Shown here: in pieces, positions 1-8,234 of the stretch
Numbering within the stretch: position 1 is the first letter of the stretch
Layout of the letters: each line of letters starts with the position of its first letter
Source of the DNA: Rhizomicrobium sp.
GTDB taxonomy: Bacteria > Pseudomonadota > Alphaproteobacteria > Micropepsales > Micropepsaceae
Assembly: GCA_037200985.1 (NCBI GenBank)
Contig: JBBCGJ010000001.1
Span: 2,828,756-2,892,755 of the forward strand
Length of the DNA stretch: 64,000 bases
Direction: 5' to 3'
The notes under the pieces: model-generated
Databases searched by the model: none
Told to the model about the DNA's origin: nothing
Seen by the model: the letters and a program-made list of their open reading frames with translations, nothing else
Translations under genes and position numbers: made by a program

Positions 1-3000
1 GGTCAGGGACAGCGAATTGCCGGCATTGACCGTGATGTCGCCGCCGAACAGGACCGATCCCGCGATCGGGCCGTCCACGAAGGTGCTGCCGCCATTGCCG
101 ATCTGGGTGGAACTGGAGTCCCAGCTCGACAGGAGGCTGACATCGGTCGCGTCGACCAGGATGTCGCTTGTGATCCGGGCGCTGCCGCTGCCGCCGATCA
201 TCGCCGAGCTGTTCGAAGCGCCGGTGGCGAGGCTGACGGTGTTGCCGCTGACGGTGATGCTGCCGCCCACGTCGCTCTGCGTGCCGAAGCCGTTGCCGAT
301 CTGCGCCCGCGTCGTGTCCGCTCCGGTCGACAAGACGACGTCTCCGGCCAGCGCGGTGACCGTGATGTCGCCGTCGACCGTCCCCAGCGCATTGAGCTGG
401 CCGTTGCCGATCTTGGCCGCGGTGTTGGCGCCGGCGGCCGTGACGAAGACGCTGTGCCCGGCCGTGACCGCGATGTCGCCGGTGCTGCTGGTGGTTGCCG
501 CGCCATAGCCGCCATTGCCGATGAGGGCGAAGACGAGCGAACCCGACGTCGTGACGGAGATGTCGTGCGCCGCCAGCGCCACGATGTCGCCGCCGCCATT
601 GCCGGCATAGCCGAGCTGCGCGAAGCCGTTCGCGGCATTGACGTCGAGATCGTAGCCGAGCGCCGTCGTGGTGCCGCCGGCGCTGCCGAGCGCGGCCGTC
701 CCGGCCGCGCCGCTGCCGCCGATGGTGAGCGTGCCGCCATGGTTGCCGTAGACGCCGTCGTCGGTGAAATGCGCCGCGTCGAAAGTGCTGCCGTCCCAGC
801 CCGCGACCGCGTTGATCGCGCCCGATCCCGAATTCTGGACGGCGCCCGTGATCGTCAGGTCGCCGGTGCCGAGCAGGTTGAAGGTGTGCGCGCTGCTGTA
901 GAGATACTGACCCGACAGCACGGTCGCCGCGCCGCTGTCGGTGACGGCGAGGGTGACGTCGCCGCCCACCAGATCGTGGGACAGCATGGCGTCGAGCGGC
1001 CCCTGATTGCCCAGATCGCCCGTGACGATCGTGACATTGCCGGTATTCGCGCCGCTGGCGAAATTGCCGATCCAGACGTTCTGCAGACCGTTGCCCGGCA
1101 CGAAGGACGTCGTGCCCGCGACCTGCACATCGATATTGCCGGTCGCGGTCCCGCTGACGTCGCCGTTCAGCGAGCCGTTGCCGATCAGGGCGTATTGCGT
1201 CGAGGCGCTGCCGCCGGTCAGCGTCAGGTCGCCGGTCGCGACGACCTGGATGTCACCGCCGCCGGTGCCGTGCCAGCCGAGCTGTGCATAGCCCGATCCG
1301 CCGCTCAGCACGATATCGTGGGAGAGCGCCGCGGTGAGGCCGCCGGCGCTGCCGGCCGCCACGTCGTCGCCGTCGATCGTCAGGACTGCACCGTGCAATC
1401 CATAGGCGTTGGCCGCGAGCAGCGCGGCGGCGTCGCCGAAGGTCTGCTCGTCCCAGCCGGCGACCATGACGACCTCGCCGGTGCCGGCGTTCTGGATCGA
1501 ACCGTTGATGAGCAGATCGGTCGGCGAGGCGATGGTGAAATTGTGCGGGCTGTTGTAGCTCATCCCGCCGAACGACACGCGGCCGTCATCGGGGTCGGAA
1601 TAGCCGAAGAAGACGTCGCCGCCGGTGTCGGCGCTGGTGCCGAGGTCGGCGATCAGGATGTCGCTCGGCACGAAACCGAAATCGGTGACGACCGCGACGT
1701 CGCCGCTCGCCTTGCCGGTGCCGCCGGTGGCGTTGCCGAGCCAGGCGCGCGCGCCGTCTTCGCCGTCGAGGAATTCGGTCGTGCCGGACCTGACCTCGAC
1801 GTCGATCTTGCCGCCGACGTCGCCGGTGACGTCGCCGTTGCGCGAGCCGTTGCCGATCATCGCATAGCCGGTCGCGCCGCTGCCGGCGTGCAGCGTCAGA
1901 TTGCCGGAGGCGAACACGTCGATTTCGCCGCCGCCCGTGCCGTGATAGCCGATCTGCGCGTAGTATCCGTCCGACGGCGCGATCGTCACGTCGTGGCTGA
2001 GGATCGTGGTGAGGCCGCCGGCCGAACCGACCGAGACGTCCTCGAAATAGGGGGATTGCGCGCCGACCGTCAGGACCGCGCCGTTCAGGCCATAGGCGCC
2101 GGCCGCCTTCAGATCGGCCGCGCTGCCGATCGTCTCGCCGTCCCAGCCCGCGACCAGCGTGACCGCGCCCGTGCCGCTGTTCTTTATGTCGGCGACGACG
2201 TTCACGCTGCCGGCGCCTGCGAAGGTGAAGCTGTTGGCGCTGTTGTAGTCGAGCCCGCCTATCGTCAGCGTGCCGACGGTTGGATCGGTGAAGCCGATGA
2301 AGACATTGCCGCCGGTGCCCGGCGCGGTGCCGAGATCGGCCGCGAGGAAGTTCGCGCCGAAGAAGCCGTCCCGCGTCACCGCCGTGACGTCGCCGGTCTC
2401 GTTATAGCCCTCGCCCGCGACATTGCCGAGCCAGGCCACGCCGCCGGTGACTTCGTCTTCGCTGTCGAAGCCGTCGAGGAAGAGCGTGTTGCCGCCGGCC
2501 TTCAGCGAGATGTTGCCGGTGACGTCGCCCTCGCCGGACGGGCCGCCATTTCCGATCAGCGCGTAGTTTTCGAAGCTTGAGCCGCCATAGGCGATGATGT
2601 CGCCCGTCATGGTCGCGAAGATGTTTCCGCCGCCGACGCCGTCATAGCCGAGCTGCGCCACGCCGCTGCCGGCATTGAGCGTGAGATTGGCGCCGTAGAC
2701 CTTGAGATCGCCCTGTGCCGTGCCCACGCCGGAATAATGGCCGCCTTCGCCGCCGCCGATGGTAATCGTGCCGCCGTTGAAGCCGAAGGTGCCGGTCGCG
2801 CCGATCGTGTTCGGATCGTAGATGCCGTCCCAGCCGGCGACCAGCGTGATCGCGCCGCTGCCGCTGTTCTCGATGCCGGCCTGGATGTCGAGGCCGCCGG
2901 TGGCGAGCAGCGTGAGGTTGTGCTCGCTGCCATAGCTGAGATCGTCGTAGAAGGTCGCGGTGACCTCGGAATCGGTTTCGCCCAGCGTCACGTCGCCATT

Positions 3001-5781
3001 CGCGAGATCGGCGGTGATGATGCGCCCGATGCCGCCATTGGAATCGTCGATGTCGTCGACGCCGGCCGTCAGCACGACGAGATTGCCGCTCACCCCGCCG
3101 CTGCCCGTGGCGGTCGAATTTCCGATGAAGACGGTGGAGGAATTGCCCGCGTCGCCCTCGCACTCGCACTCCCCGCCGTTCCAGGTCGCGAGCGTGAGCG
3201 TGCCGCCGATGGAGAGGAAGATATTTCCGCCGACGCTGCCGCTGACCGAATTGTCGAGCGCGCCGTTGCCGATCGTGGCGGCGAACCCGCCGGACGGATC
3301 GCCGCCGAAGAGGTTGACGTCGTGCACCGCGGTGACGGAGATGTCGCCGCCGCCGGCGCCGCGATAGCCGAGCTGGGCGTTGCCCCATTCGGCGTCGACG
3401 TCGAGATAATCGGTGAGCACGGTGAGCGCGCCGCTCTTGCTACCGATGAAGACGTCGCCATAGGCGTCCTCGCCGCCGATGGTCACCTCGCCGTCGTTGA
3501 GGCCGAAGGCGCCTTCCTGCTTCAGGTCGTCGAGATTGAGGGTATGGCCGTCCCAGCCCGCGACCAGCGTGATCGCGCCGCTGCCCGCGTTCGAGATCGT
3601 GCTGGAGATGACGATGTCGCCGGTCGACAGCAGCGTGAAATTGTGCGGGCTGTCGTATTGTATCGTGTCCGGCTCGAAGAAGCCGCCGGTGGTGCCGAGC
3701 GTGAAGTCGCCGCCGGCCAGATCGGTCGCGATCATGCCGCCGAAATCGACGTTCACGAAGCCGCCGCTGGAGACGATCGTGACGTTGCCCTGCTCGGAGA
3801 AGCCCGTGCCCGCCGTGTTGCCGACCCAGGCGGTGCTGTCTGGGCCGCCGAACAACACGAAATTGTCGCCGACCTGGATGTCGATGTTACCGGTGACGTT
3901 GCCGGCCGTGCCGCCGCCGAAAACGCCGTTGCCGACCACCGCGTTGTAGCCCGCCGAGCCGTCGAGATCGATGTCCTGCTTTGCGCGCACGACGATGTCG
4001 CCGCCGCCCGCGCCCAGATAGCCGATCTGCGACGGCGCGTAGTCGGCGAACACGCCGACGACGCTGCCCGCGATGGTCGTGGTGCCGCCGGCGCTGCCGA
4101 TGGCCACGGAATGGATCTTGTCCGGCCCCGGCTCGGGATCGAAGTCATAGTCGGAGGTCACGAAGACGCCGCCTTCGCCATTGGCGTAGACGCCGGACTG
4201 CGTGAACAGCGACGGATCGACCGTCGTCTTGTCCCAGCCCGCGATCACGTTGATCGCGCCGGTGCCGGCGTTCTGCACATCCGCGGCGATATAGATGTCG
4301 CCGCCGGCGAGCAGGCTCAGCGCGTGGCCGCTGCTGTAGTTCACCGCGTCATGGACCGTGATGTCGTATTCCGCTTCCAGCGTGACGTCGGTGGTCGCGA
4401 GCGCGTTGATGATGGTCTGCGGCGCGATTGTGTCGTTCTCGCCGGGTGCCTGGTCGCGCGGCAGCACCCCGCTGGTCAGCGTCGCGTCGCCGTCGGTCTG
4501 GATGTCGATGGAGTCCGGATCGAGCAGCCAACTGCCGGTCAGGCCCTTGGGCGCGCGGGTGTCGATCGTGACCGTCGGCGCCACATGCAGCGAATGGCCG
4601 GAGGTCTCCACCAGCCCGCCATTGCCGCCAGCCGCGCCGCCCTTGGCGCTGACGCTGCCGGAGAAGTCGGTCGTGCCGTCGGACCATACGACGACCGTGC
4701 CGCCATTGCCCTTGCGCGTCGCATCCGCCTTGATCGCGGCATTGCCGACCGTGACGTTCGCCGCGTTCGGCGTCGGCCCCGCGCCGTGCAGATCCCCGCC
4801 GATCCGGACCGTGCCGCCGCCGGCATCGCCGGAGGCGTCGATCGTCGTATTGTCGGCCACCGTGATGTTGCGGCCGGTGACGGTGACGTCGCCGCCGGTC
4901 GTGCCGGAGGCCGTGCCCGTCGCCTGGACCGTGCCGGCGACGTTCACGTCGCCGTCGCCGCCGTCGAGGATGACCTCGCCGTTCTGCACCCGCGCGCTCG
5001 AGGCCGAGATCATGCCGGTGTTGTTGACCACCGCGCCCTGGACGTCCGCCGCGGCCCTGGCCGTCATCACCACGCGGCCCGCGGTGATCGTGCCCGAGTT
5101 TGAGGCGCCGGCCGGACCGCTGGCCGGCGCAACGCCCGGCGTCGTCACCGCATAGCGCAGCAATCCGTCGCCCTGGAAATCGACCGTGAAGGCCGAGGCG
5201 CCGCCGATCACGACGGTGCCGGTATTGGCGGCGATCAGCCCGCGATTGGACGCGCTGGCGCCCGACAGCACGGCATAGCCGCCGCGCCCCGCGCGGATCG
5301 TGCCCTGGTTGACCACCGAGGCGCCGGTGCCGCCGGAGAAACTGTAATTGCCCGCCGCGAAATCGGCGTCGCGCAGGTCGGAGGTCGTGGCGATCAGGCC
5401 GCCGACATTGATGCGCGAGCCCTGCCCGAACATCACGCCATTGCCGTTGACGATCCACACCTGGCCGTTGGCGAGCAGGTTGCCGTAGATCGCGGTCGGG
5501 TCGGCGCCGAGGATGCGGTTGAGCGCGATCGACGAGGAGCCCGGCTGCTTGAACTGCACCGTGCCGCCGGCCGCGATGTTGAAGCTGTCCCAGTTGATGA
5601 CGAGCTTGCCGGTCTTCTGGTCGATGATCGTCGAATTGGCGCCTTGATTGCTGATCGTCGCGCTGCCGAGCGCGACGCTGCCGCCCGTCGGCTGGGCCCG
5701 CGCCGCGTCGACCGCGAACACGCTGAGGCAGCTCGTTCCCAGGAGGAGCGTCCGGACGATGGCGGCGTTGGTCTTGTTCAT
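1..5781 (-). CDS. TpsA-type filamentous haemagglutinin-like adhesin (3' end outside window)
   Basis: A single frame is open from an ATG at 5781 to the window edge, giving at least 1927 residues with no stop. The N-terminus (MNKTNAAIVRTLLLG...) is a signal peptide that probably ends at ARA-Q near residue 30. It is followed by a TPS secretion domain with VQFKQPGSSSIALNRI and the signature NGNGVMFGQGSRINVGG (canonical NPNGI...). The rest is low-complexity beta-helix sequence rich in GDITV/GNVTI-like strands, with a long in-frame repeat marked by VAGWD. By family knowledge it is secreted across the outer membrane by the adjacent TpsB and acts at the cell surface in adhesion or aggregation. The start is 13 bp after the tpsB stop, so the two are probably one transcript. 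The C-terminus is not visible, so haemagglutinin, toxin (CdiA-like) or other endings cannot be told apart. Confidence 0.9.
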   Translation of the reverse strand, partial: MNKTNAAIVRTLLLGTSCLSVFAVDAARAQPTGGSVALGSATISNQGANSTIIDQKTGKLVINWDSFNIAAGGTVQFKQPGSSSIALNRILGADPTAIYGNLLANGQVWIVNGNGVMFGQGSRINVGGLIATTSDLRDADFAAGNYSFSGGTGASVVNQGTIRAGRGGYAVLSGASASNRGLIAANTGTVVIGGASAFTVDFQGDGLLRYAVTTPGVAPASGPAGASNSGTITAGRVVMTARAAADVQGAVVNNTGMISASSARVQNGEVILDGGDGDVNVAGTVQATGTASGTTGGDVTVTGRNITVADNTTIDASGDAGGGTVRIGGDLHGAGPTPNAANVTVGNAAIKADATRKGNGGTVVVWSDGTTDFSGSVSAKGGAAGGNGGLVETSGHSLHVAPTVTIDTRAPKGLTGSWLLDPDSIDIQTDGDATLTSGVLPRDQAPGENDTIAPQTIINALATTDVTLEAEYDITVHDAVNYSSGHALSLLAGGDIYIAADVQNAGTGAINVIAGWDKTTVDPSLFTQSGVYANGEGGVFVTSDYDFDPEPGPDKIHSVAIGSAGGTTTIAGSVVGVFADYAPSQIGYLGAGGGDIVVRAKQDIDLDGSAGYNAVVGNGVFGGGTAGNVTGNIDIQVGDNFVLFGGPDSTAWVGNTAGTGFSEQGNVTIVSSGGFVNVDFGGMIATDLAGGDFTLGTTGGFFEPDTIQYDSPHNFTLLSTGDIVISSTISNAGSGAITLVAGWDGHTLNLDDLKQEGAFGLNDGEVTIGGEDAYGDVFIGSKSGALTVLTDYLDVDAEWGNAQLGYRGAGGGDISVTAVHDVNLFGGDPSGGFAATIGNGALDNSVSGSVGGNIFLSIGGTLTLATWNGGECECEGDAGNSSTVFIGNSTATGSGGVSGNLVVLTAGVDDIDDSNGGIGRIITADLANGDVTLGETDSEVTATFYDDLSYGSEHNLTLLATGGLDIQAGIENSGSGAITLVAGWDGIYDPNTIGATGTFGFNGGTITIGGGEGGHYSGVGTAQGDLKVYGANLTLNAGSGVAQLGYDGVGGGNIFATMTGDIIAYGGSSFENYALIGNGGPSGEGDVTGNISLKAGGNTLFLDGFDSEDEVTGGVAWLGNVAGEGYNETGDVTAVTRDGFFGANFLAADLGTAPGTGGNVFIGFTDPTVGTLTIGGLDYNSANSFTFAGAGSVNVVADIKNSGTGAVTLVAGWDGETIGSAADLKAAGAYGLNGAVLTVGAQSPYFEDVSVGSAGGLTTILSHDVTIAPSDGYYAQIGYHGTGGGEIDVFASGNLTLHAGSGATGYAMIGNGSRNGDVTGDVGGKIDVEVRSGTTEFLDGEDGARAWLGNATGGTGKASGDVAVVTDFGFVPSDILIADLGTSADTGGDVFFGYSDPDDGRVSFGGMSYNSPHNFTIASPTDLLINGSIQNAGTGEVVMVAGWDEQTFGDAAALLAANAYGLHGAVLTIDGDDVAAGSAGGLTAALSHDIVLSGGSGYAQLGWHGTGGGDIQVVATGDLTLTGGSASTQYALIGNGSLNGDVSGTATGNIDVQVAGTTSFVPGNGLQNVWIGNFASGANTGNVTIVTGDLGNQGPLDAMLSHDLVGGDVTLAVTDSGAATVLSGQYLYSSAHTFNLLGTGDLTITGAVQNSGSGAINAVAGWDGSTFDAAHFTDDGVYGNHGGTLTIGGSGAAGTAALGSAGGTTTALGYDLDVNAANGFAQLGYAGNGGGDIVALAAHDISVTTSGSLVFALIGNGGYGAATTSSTGDIAVTAGHSVFVTAAGANTAAKIGNGQLNALGTVDGDITVTALAGDVVLSTGADTTRAQIGNGFGTQSDVGGSITVSGNTVSLATGASNSSAMIGGSGSARITSDILVDATDVSLLSSWDSSSTQIGNGGSTFVDGPIAGSVLFGGDITVNAGNSLSLT
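118..4233 (-). repeat. Long-period in-frame repeat of the TpsA adhesin (about 230 residues, seven marked copies)
   Basis: The tripeptide GWD within the motif AITLVAGWDG (variants VVAGWD, NVIAGWD and, in the last copy, SLLSSWD) recurs with its Asp codon at 4231, 3550, 2827, 2140, 1450, 793 and 118. Spacings are 681, 723, 687, 690, 657 and 675 bp. All are multiples of three, or 219-241 residues. The neighbouring text also recurs: a G-rich stretch before it, and GDIT/GNVTV strands and a Y-N-S/H-N-F phrase after it. The copies are diverged rather than identical, so this is an old domain repeat and not a recent tandem duplication. Confidence 0.8.
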
Positions 5782-5794
5782 CGTGCGTGTCCCA

Positions 5795-7510
5795 CTAGAA
5801 CCTGACGGCCAGATCGAGAAGCAGCTTGGTCGATTCCTTGCCCGCGTCGCTGCCCGGCACCGCGTGCGTCGTGTGGGCGCCCTCGATCGCCCCGGCGACA
5901 TTATAAGGCAGCCAGAACCGGACGCCGCCGCCCACCGACAGGATATTCTGGTTGGGCAGCGACAGGGTGTGGTTCATGTACCAGGTCTCCGCCGCGTCGG
6001 CGTAGACATAGGGCTGCAACCCCTGGATGAAGGAATCGGCGAAGCGGACGTCGTAGCGCAGCTCCGCCGAGCCGCCCAGGCCGTGATCGCCGGTGATCGC
6101 GCCGGGATCGTAGCCGCGGCCGATCTGGGTGCCGCCGAAGGCGACCTGTTCGCCGGTGATGAGCCGGTCGAACGCGACCTGGCCCTGCGCATTCAGCGCG
6201 GCGCTGAGGGAGGCGAAGAGCGGCAGGAGCAGCCGCGTCGTGCCCGTGATCTTGGTGAAATCGGTGTGGCCGCCCAGCCGCGACAGCGTCGGCGCGCCAT
6301 TGGCGGTGGCGCCCAGGATCGGCAGTCCCTGCGCGACGTCGAAGGTCGAGGTCCACACCCCGTCGCCGAAGAGGCCGGTGCGCTGATAGCTGCCGCCGAG
6401 GTCGATCACGCGCCACTGGTCGTGGCTGATCGGACCCGCGACGTCCACCCGTGCGTCCTGCGCGGTGAAGCCGCCGTCCAGGATCAGCGTCTCGGCCCGG
6501 CTGCGGATCAGGGGATAGGTGAGGCGCCCGCCCGCCGCCCAGCTGTCGGTCAGCACGTTGAAGGCCGACAGGGTCGAGCCCGGCTCGCCATGGGTGACCG
6601 TGCCGACCAGCGTGCCCACCAGGCCGTCATCGCCGATCGCGCTGCGATAGCGCAGGGTGCCGGCGATCTGCTCCAGCGAACTCGGCGAGGAGGTGACGGT
6701 CGCGGCGAGCTGGTCGGCGCCGAAGATCGAGTTGAACTCGACATCGCCCTGCACCGTCCAGATGCCCGAGAAGCGCGAGCCGCGGTCGTCGACCGAGATG
6801 CCGCCGGTGACCGGCGGCTGCGCGATGTCGATCACCAGGTCGGACGCGCCCGGCTTGTCCGGCGACGGCTTCAGGACGCCCGTGGCGCTGACGCCGGGGA
6901 TGTCGTTGGTGAGCAGCAGGCCGCGCTCCACCGTCGAAAGCCGCGGCGGGCGCGACAGCATCGCCGGCTTCAGATAGCCGTCGATGTTGCGCCGGACGCT
7001 GCGGTCGCCGCCCTGCACCGTGACGGCGCCGAGATAGCCTTCGACCACATTGATGGTGAACACGCCGTCGCGCACGCGCTGCGGCGGCACATAGGCGCGC
7101 ACCAGCAGGTAGCCCTTGTCGCGATAGGCTTTCTCGATCCCGTCGGCGACGTCGATGATGTCGCCGAGCGTGACGTCCTTGCCGATCAGCCCGGCATAGA
7201 GCGCGCGGAATTGCTCCGGCGGAATCTTGACGGAGCCCAGGATCTTGATGTCGGAGAGCTTGAAGCGGACCTCGTCGACCGCGCGCGGCACGGCCGAGCG
7301 GTGCGGCGTGACGATGCTGAAATCGAAATCGGGCTGCGGCGGTGCGACGGGCCCCTGCCGGTCGCGGCCGGGCTGCACCGCGCCGGGGAGCACCTGCGCC
7401 GCCGCGGGAGCCGCAAGCAACAATGCGACGGCCCCGAACGCCACGCCGGCATGGCCGGCGCGCGACGGCGCGAAGAAATCCCTGCGAAAGCCCACCACCC
7501 CTGTCCCCAC
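5795..7510 (-). CDS. TpsB outer-membrane transporter of the two-partner secretion pair (ShlB/FhaC/HecB family)
   Basis: The protein has 571 residues, the usual FhaC/ShlB size, and starts at GTG 7510. A hydrophobic signal segment lies at about residues 20-40 (FGAVALLLAAPAAAQ). POTRA domains follow, with FKLSDIKILGSVKIP and the typical end FTINVVEGYLGAVTVQ at about residues 150-175. The remainder is a beta-barrel with alternating strands ending in the aromatic signal LLLDLAVRF. By family knowledge it recognises the TPS domain of its partner in the periplasm and moves it through the outer membrane. It lies directly upstream of the tpsA-like gene (13 bp gap), as expected for a dedicated pair. GTG is the only plausible start that keeps the signal peptide. 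Confidence 0.92.
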   Translation of the reverse strand: MGTGVVGFRRDFFAPSRAGHAGVAFGAVALLLAAPAAAQVLPGAVQPGRDRQGPVAPPQPDFDFSIVTPHRSAVPRAVDEVRFKLSDIKILGSVKIPPEQFRALYAGLIGKDVTLGDIIDVADGIEKAYRDKGYLLVRAYVPPQRVRDGVFTINVVEGYLGAVTVQGGDRSVRRNIDGYLKPAMLSRPPRLSTVERGLLLTNDIPGVSATGVLKPSPDKPGASDLVIDIAQPPVTGGISVDDRGSRFSGIWTVQGDVEFNSIFGADQLAATVTSSPSSLEQIAGTLRYRSAIGDDGLVGTLVGTVTHGEPGSTLSAFNVLTDSWAAGGRLTYPLIRSRAETLILDGGFTAQDARVDVAGPISHDQWRVIDLGGSYQRTGLFGDGVWTSTFDVAQGLPILGATANGAPTLSRLGGHTDFTKITGTTRLLLPLFASLSAALNAQGQVAFDRLITGEQVAFGGTQIGRGYDPGAITGDHGLGGSAELRYDVRFADSFIQGLQPYVYADAAETWYMNHTLSLPNQNILSVGGGVRFWLPYNVAGAIEGAHTTHAVPGSDAGKESTKLLLDLAVRF

Positions 7511-7908
7511 TTACGCAAACGACGTCTTACAGACCGGTCGCCCCGCCGGCGCAATCCGGGCGGCATAAAAATCTCGTAAGTATTCCAATCTGCCCGGTTT
7601 TTGGCGCGGCAACAATTACAAGGTAAGAGAAATGCGCAGGATTTGGGCCGATTGGCTCGGAAACTCGCGAAAAGGCTTACCAAGCGCCAAAGTTCTGCGT
7701 TTTACTCCTTCGTGCCCGACCCATGCTCCCCGGTTCGTGAACGGCCTCCTGTCCCCCGACCCTGACCGTTGGTTTCTGCTGCCTACAAAATAGACCTGTC
7801 TAATATTTCATCTTTCGGTCGCATCGGACCCTCTAGGCGTGCCCGCCCGGCGCACGACAAAATCTCGGCGCGGCAGCGTTTGCCGTGGCCAAGAACGGGA
7901 GAGGGAAC
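7511..7908. promoter_or_regulatory. Divergent intergenic region between tpsB and the small exported protein gene
   Basis: About 400 bp with no credible gene. Parts of it (7560-7700 and 7780-7815) are clearly more AT-rich than the flanking genes and should hold the two divergent promoters. The only clear site is the dyad at 7791-7802. No sigma-70 boxes are assigned. Confidence 0.5.
7791..7802. promoter_or_regulatory. Dyad TAGACCTGTCTA, candidate TetR-type operator
   Basis: TAGAC and GTCTA form perfect 5-bp arms around CT, in an AT-rich context (AAAA before, ATATTT after). TAGACnnGTCTA-like sites are typical of TetR/NemR-class repressors. It sits about 107 bp before the TTG start of the small exported protein. 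No matching regulator gene is adjacent, so the regulator is unknown. Confidence 0.4.
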
Positions 7909-8154
7909 TTGAAGGCGAAAGTGAAAACGGGATTGGGCGTTGCGGCCTTGGCGGCAACGCTGACGGCGGGCGTGTTCATCGGTCAGGCCCTGGCGGCCCA
8001 GCCGCACATGCACGCGGCGCTCGATTATCTGCGGTCCGCGAAGGCGGAGCTGGAGGCGGCGGAGCACAACAAGATGGGCCATCGTGCCGAAGCGCTGCGC
8101 CTGACCGATGAGGCGATCCGCGAGACCGAACAGGGCATCGCCGACGCCTACTGA
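7909..8154 (+). CDS. Small exported protein of unknown function (81 aa)
   Basis: I place the start at TTG 7909, because GGGAGAGGG (7897-7905) sits immediately upstream at Shine-Dalgarno distance and the protein then begins MKAKVKTGLGVAALAA, a textbook signal peptide. A GTG at 7885 in the same frame has no such site. The signal peptide should be cut near QALAA-Q at about residue 30. The mature part is about 50 residues, charged and helical (LDYLRSAKAELEAAEHNK), with three histidines and a run of Glu/Ala, and no cysteine. A strong terminator follows, so it is probably a single-gene transcript. I do not recognise a named family; the pattern resembles small periplasmic helical proteins of alphaproteobacteria. 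Confidence 0.75.
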   Translation: MKAKVKTGLGVAALAATLTAGVFIGQALAAQPHMHAALDYLRSAKAELEAAEHNKMGHRAEALRLTDEAIRETEQGIADAY

Positions 8155-8173
8155 CAGGAAGAGCGTCCTTTCT

Positions 8174-8208
8174 GAACGGCGCCTCCGGGCGCCGTTCATT
8201 TTTTCTTA
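8174..8208 (+). terminator. Rho-independent terminator after the small exported protein gene
   Basis: A perfect 10-bp stem GAACGGCGCC (8174-8183) and GGCGCCGTTC (8188-8197) with a 4-nt loop is followed by ATTTTTTCTT. It lies 20 bp after the stop codon at 8154. Confidence 0.9.
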
Positions 8209-8234
8209 GGCATGGCAATTGCGCCGCGCCCGCC

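Noticed and set aside
454..5103. Very long plus-strand open frames (708 and 788 codons) across the adhesin gene
   Set aside because: They are rich in R/A/D/V-type low-complexity sequence and are exact antisense shadows of the repeated tpsA gene in high-GC DNA. They have no domain or ribosome-binding site.
1..5781. CRISPR-like or simple tandem repeat in the GC-rich left part
   Set aside because: The repeats are diverged, in frame and about 690 bp apart, so they are protein-domain repeats.
5648..7579. Plus-strand open frame of 643 codons opposite tpsB
   Set aside because: Antisense shadow; the minus strand encodes a complete FhaC-like transporter with signal peptide, POTRA and barrel.
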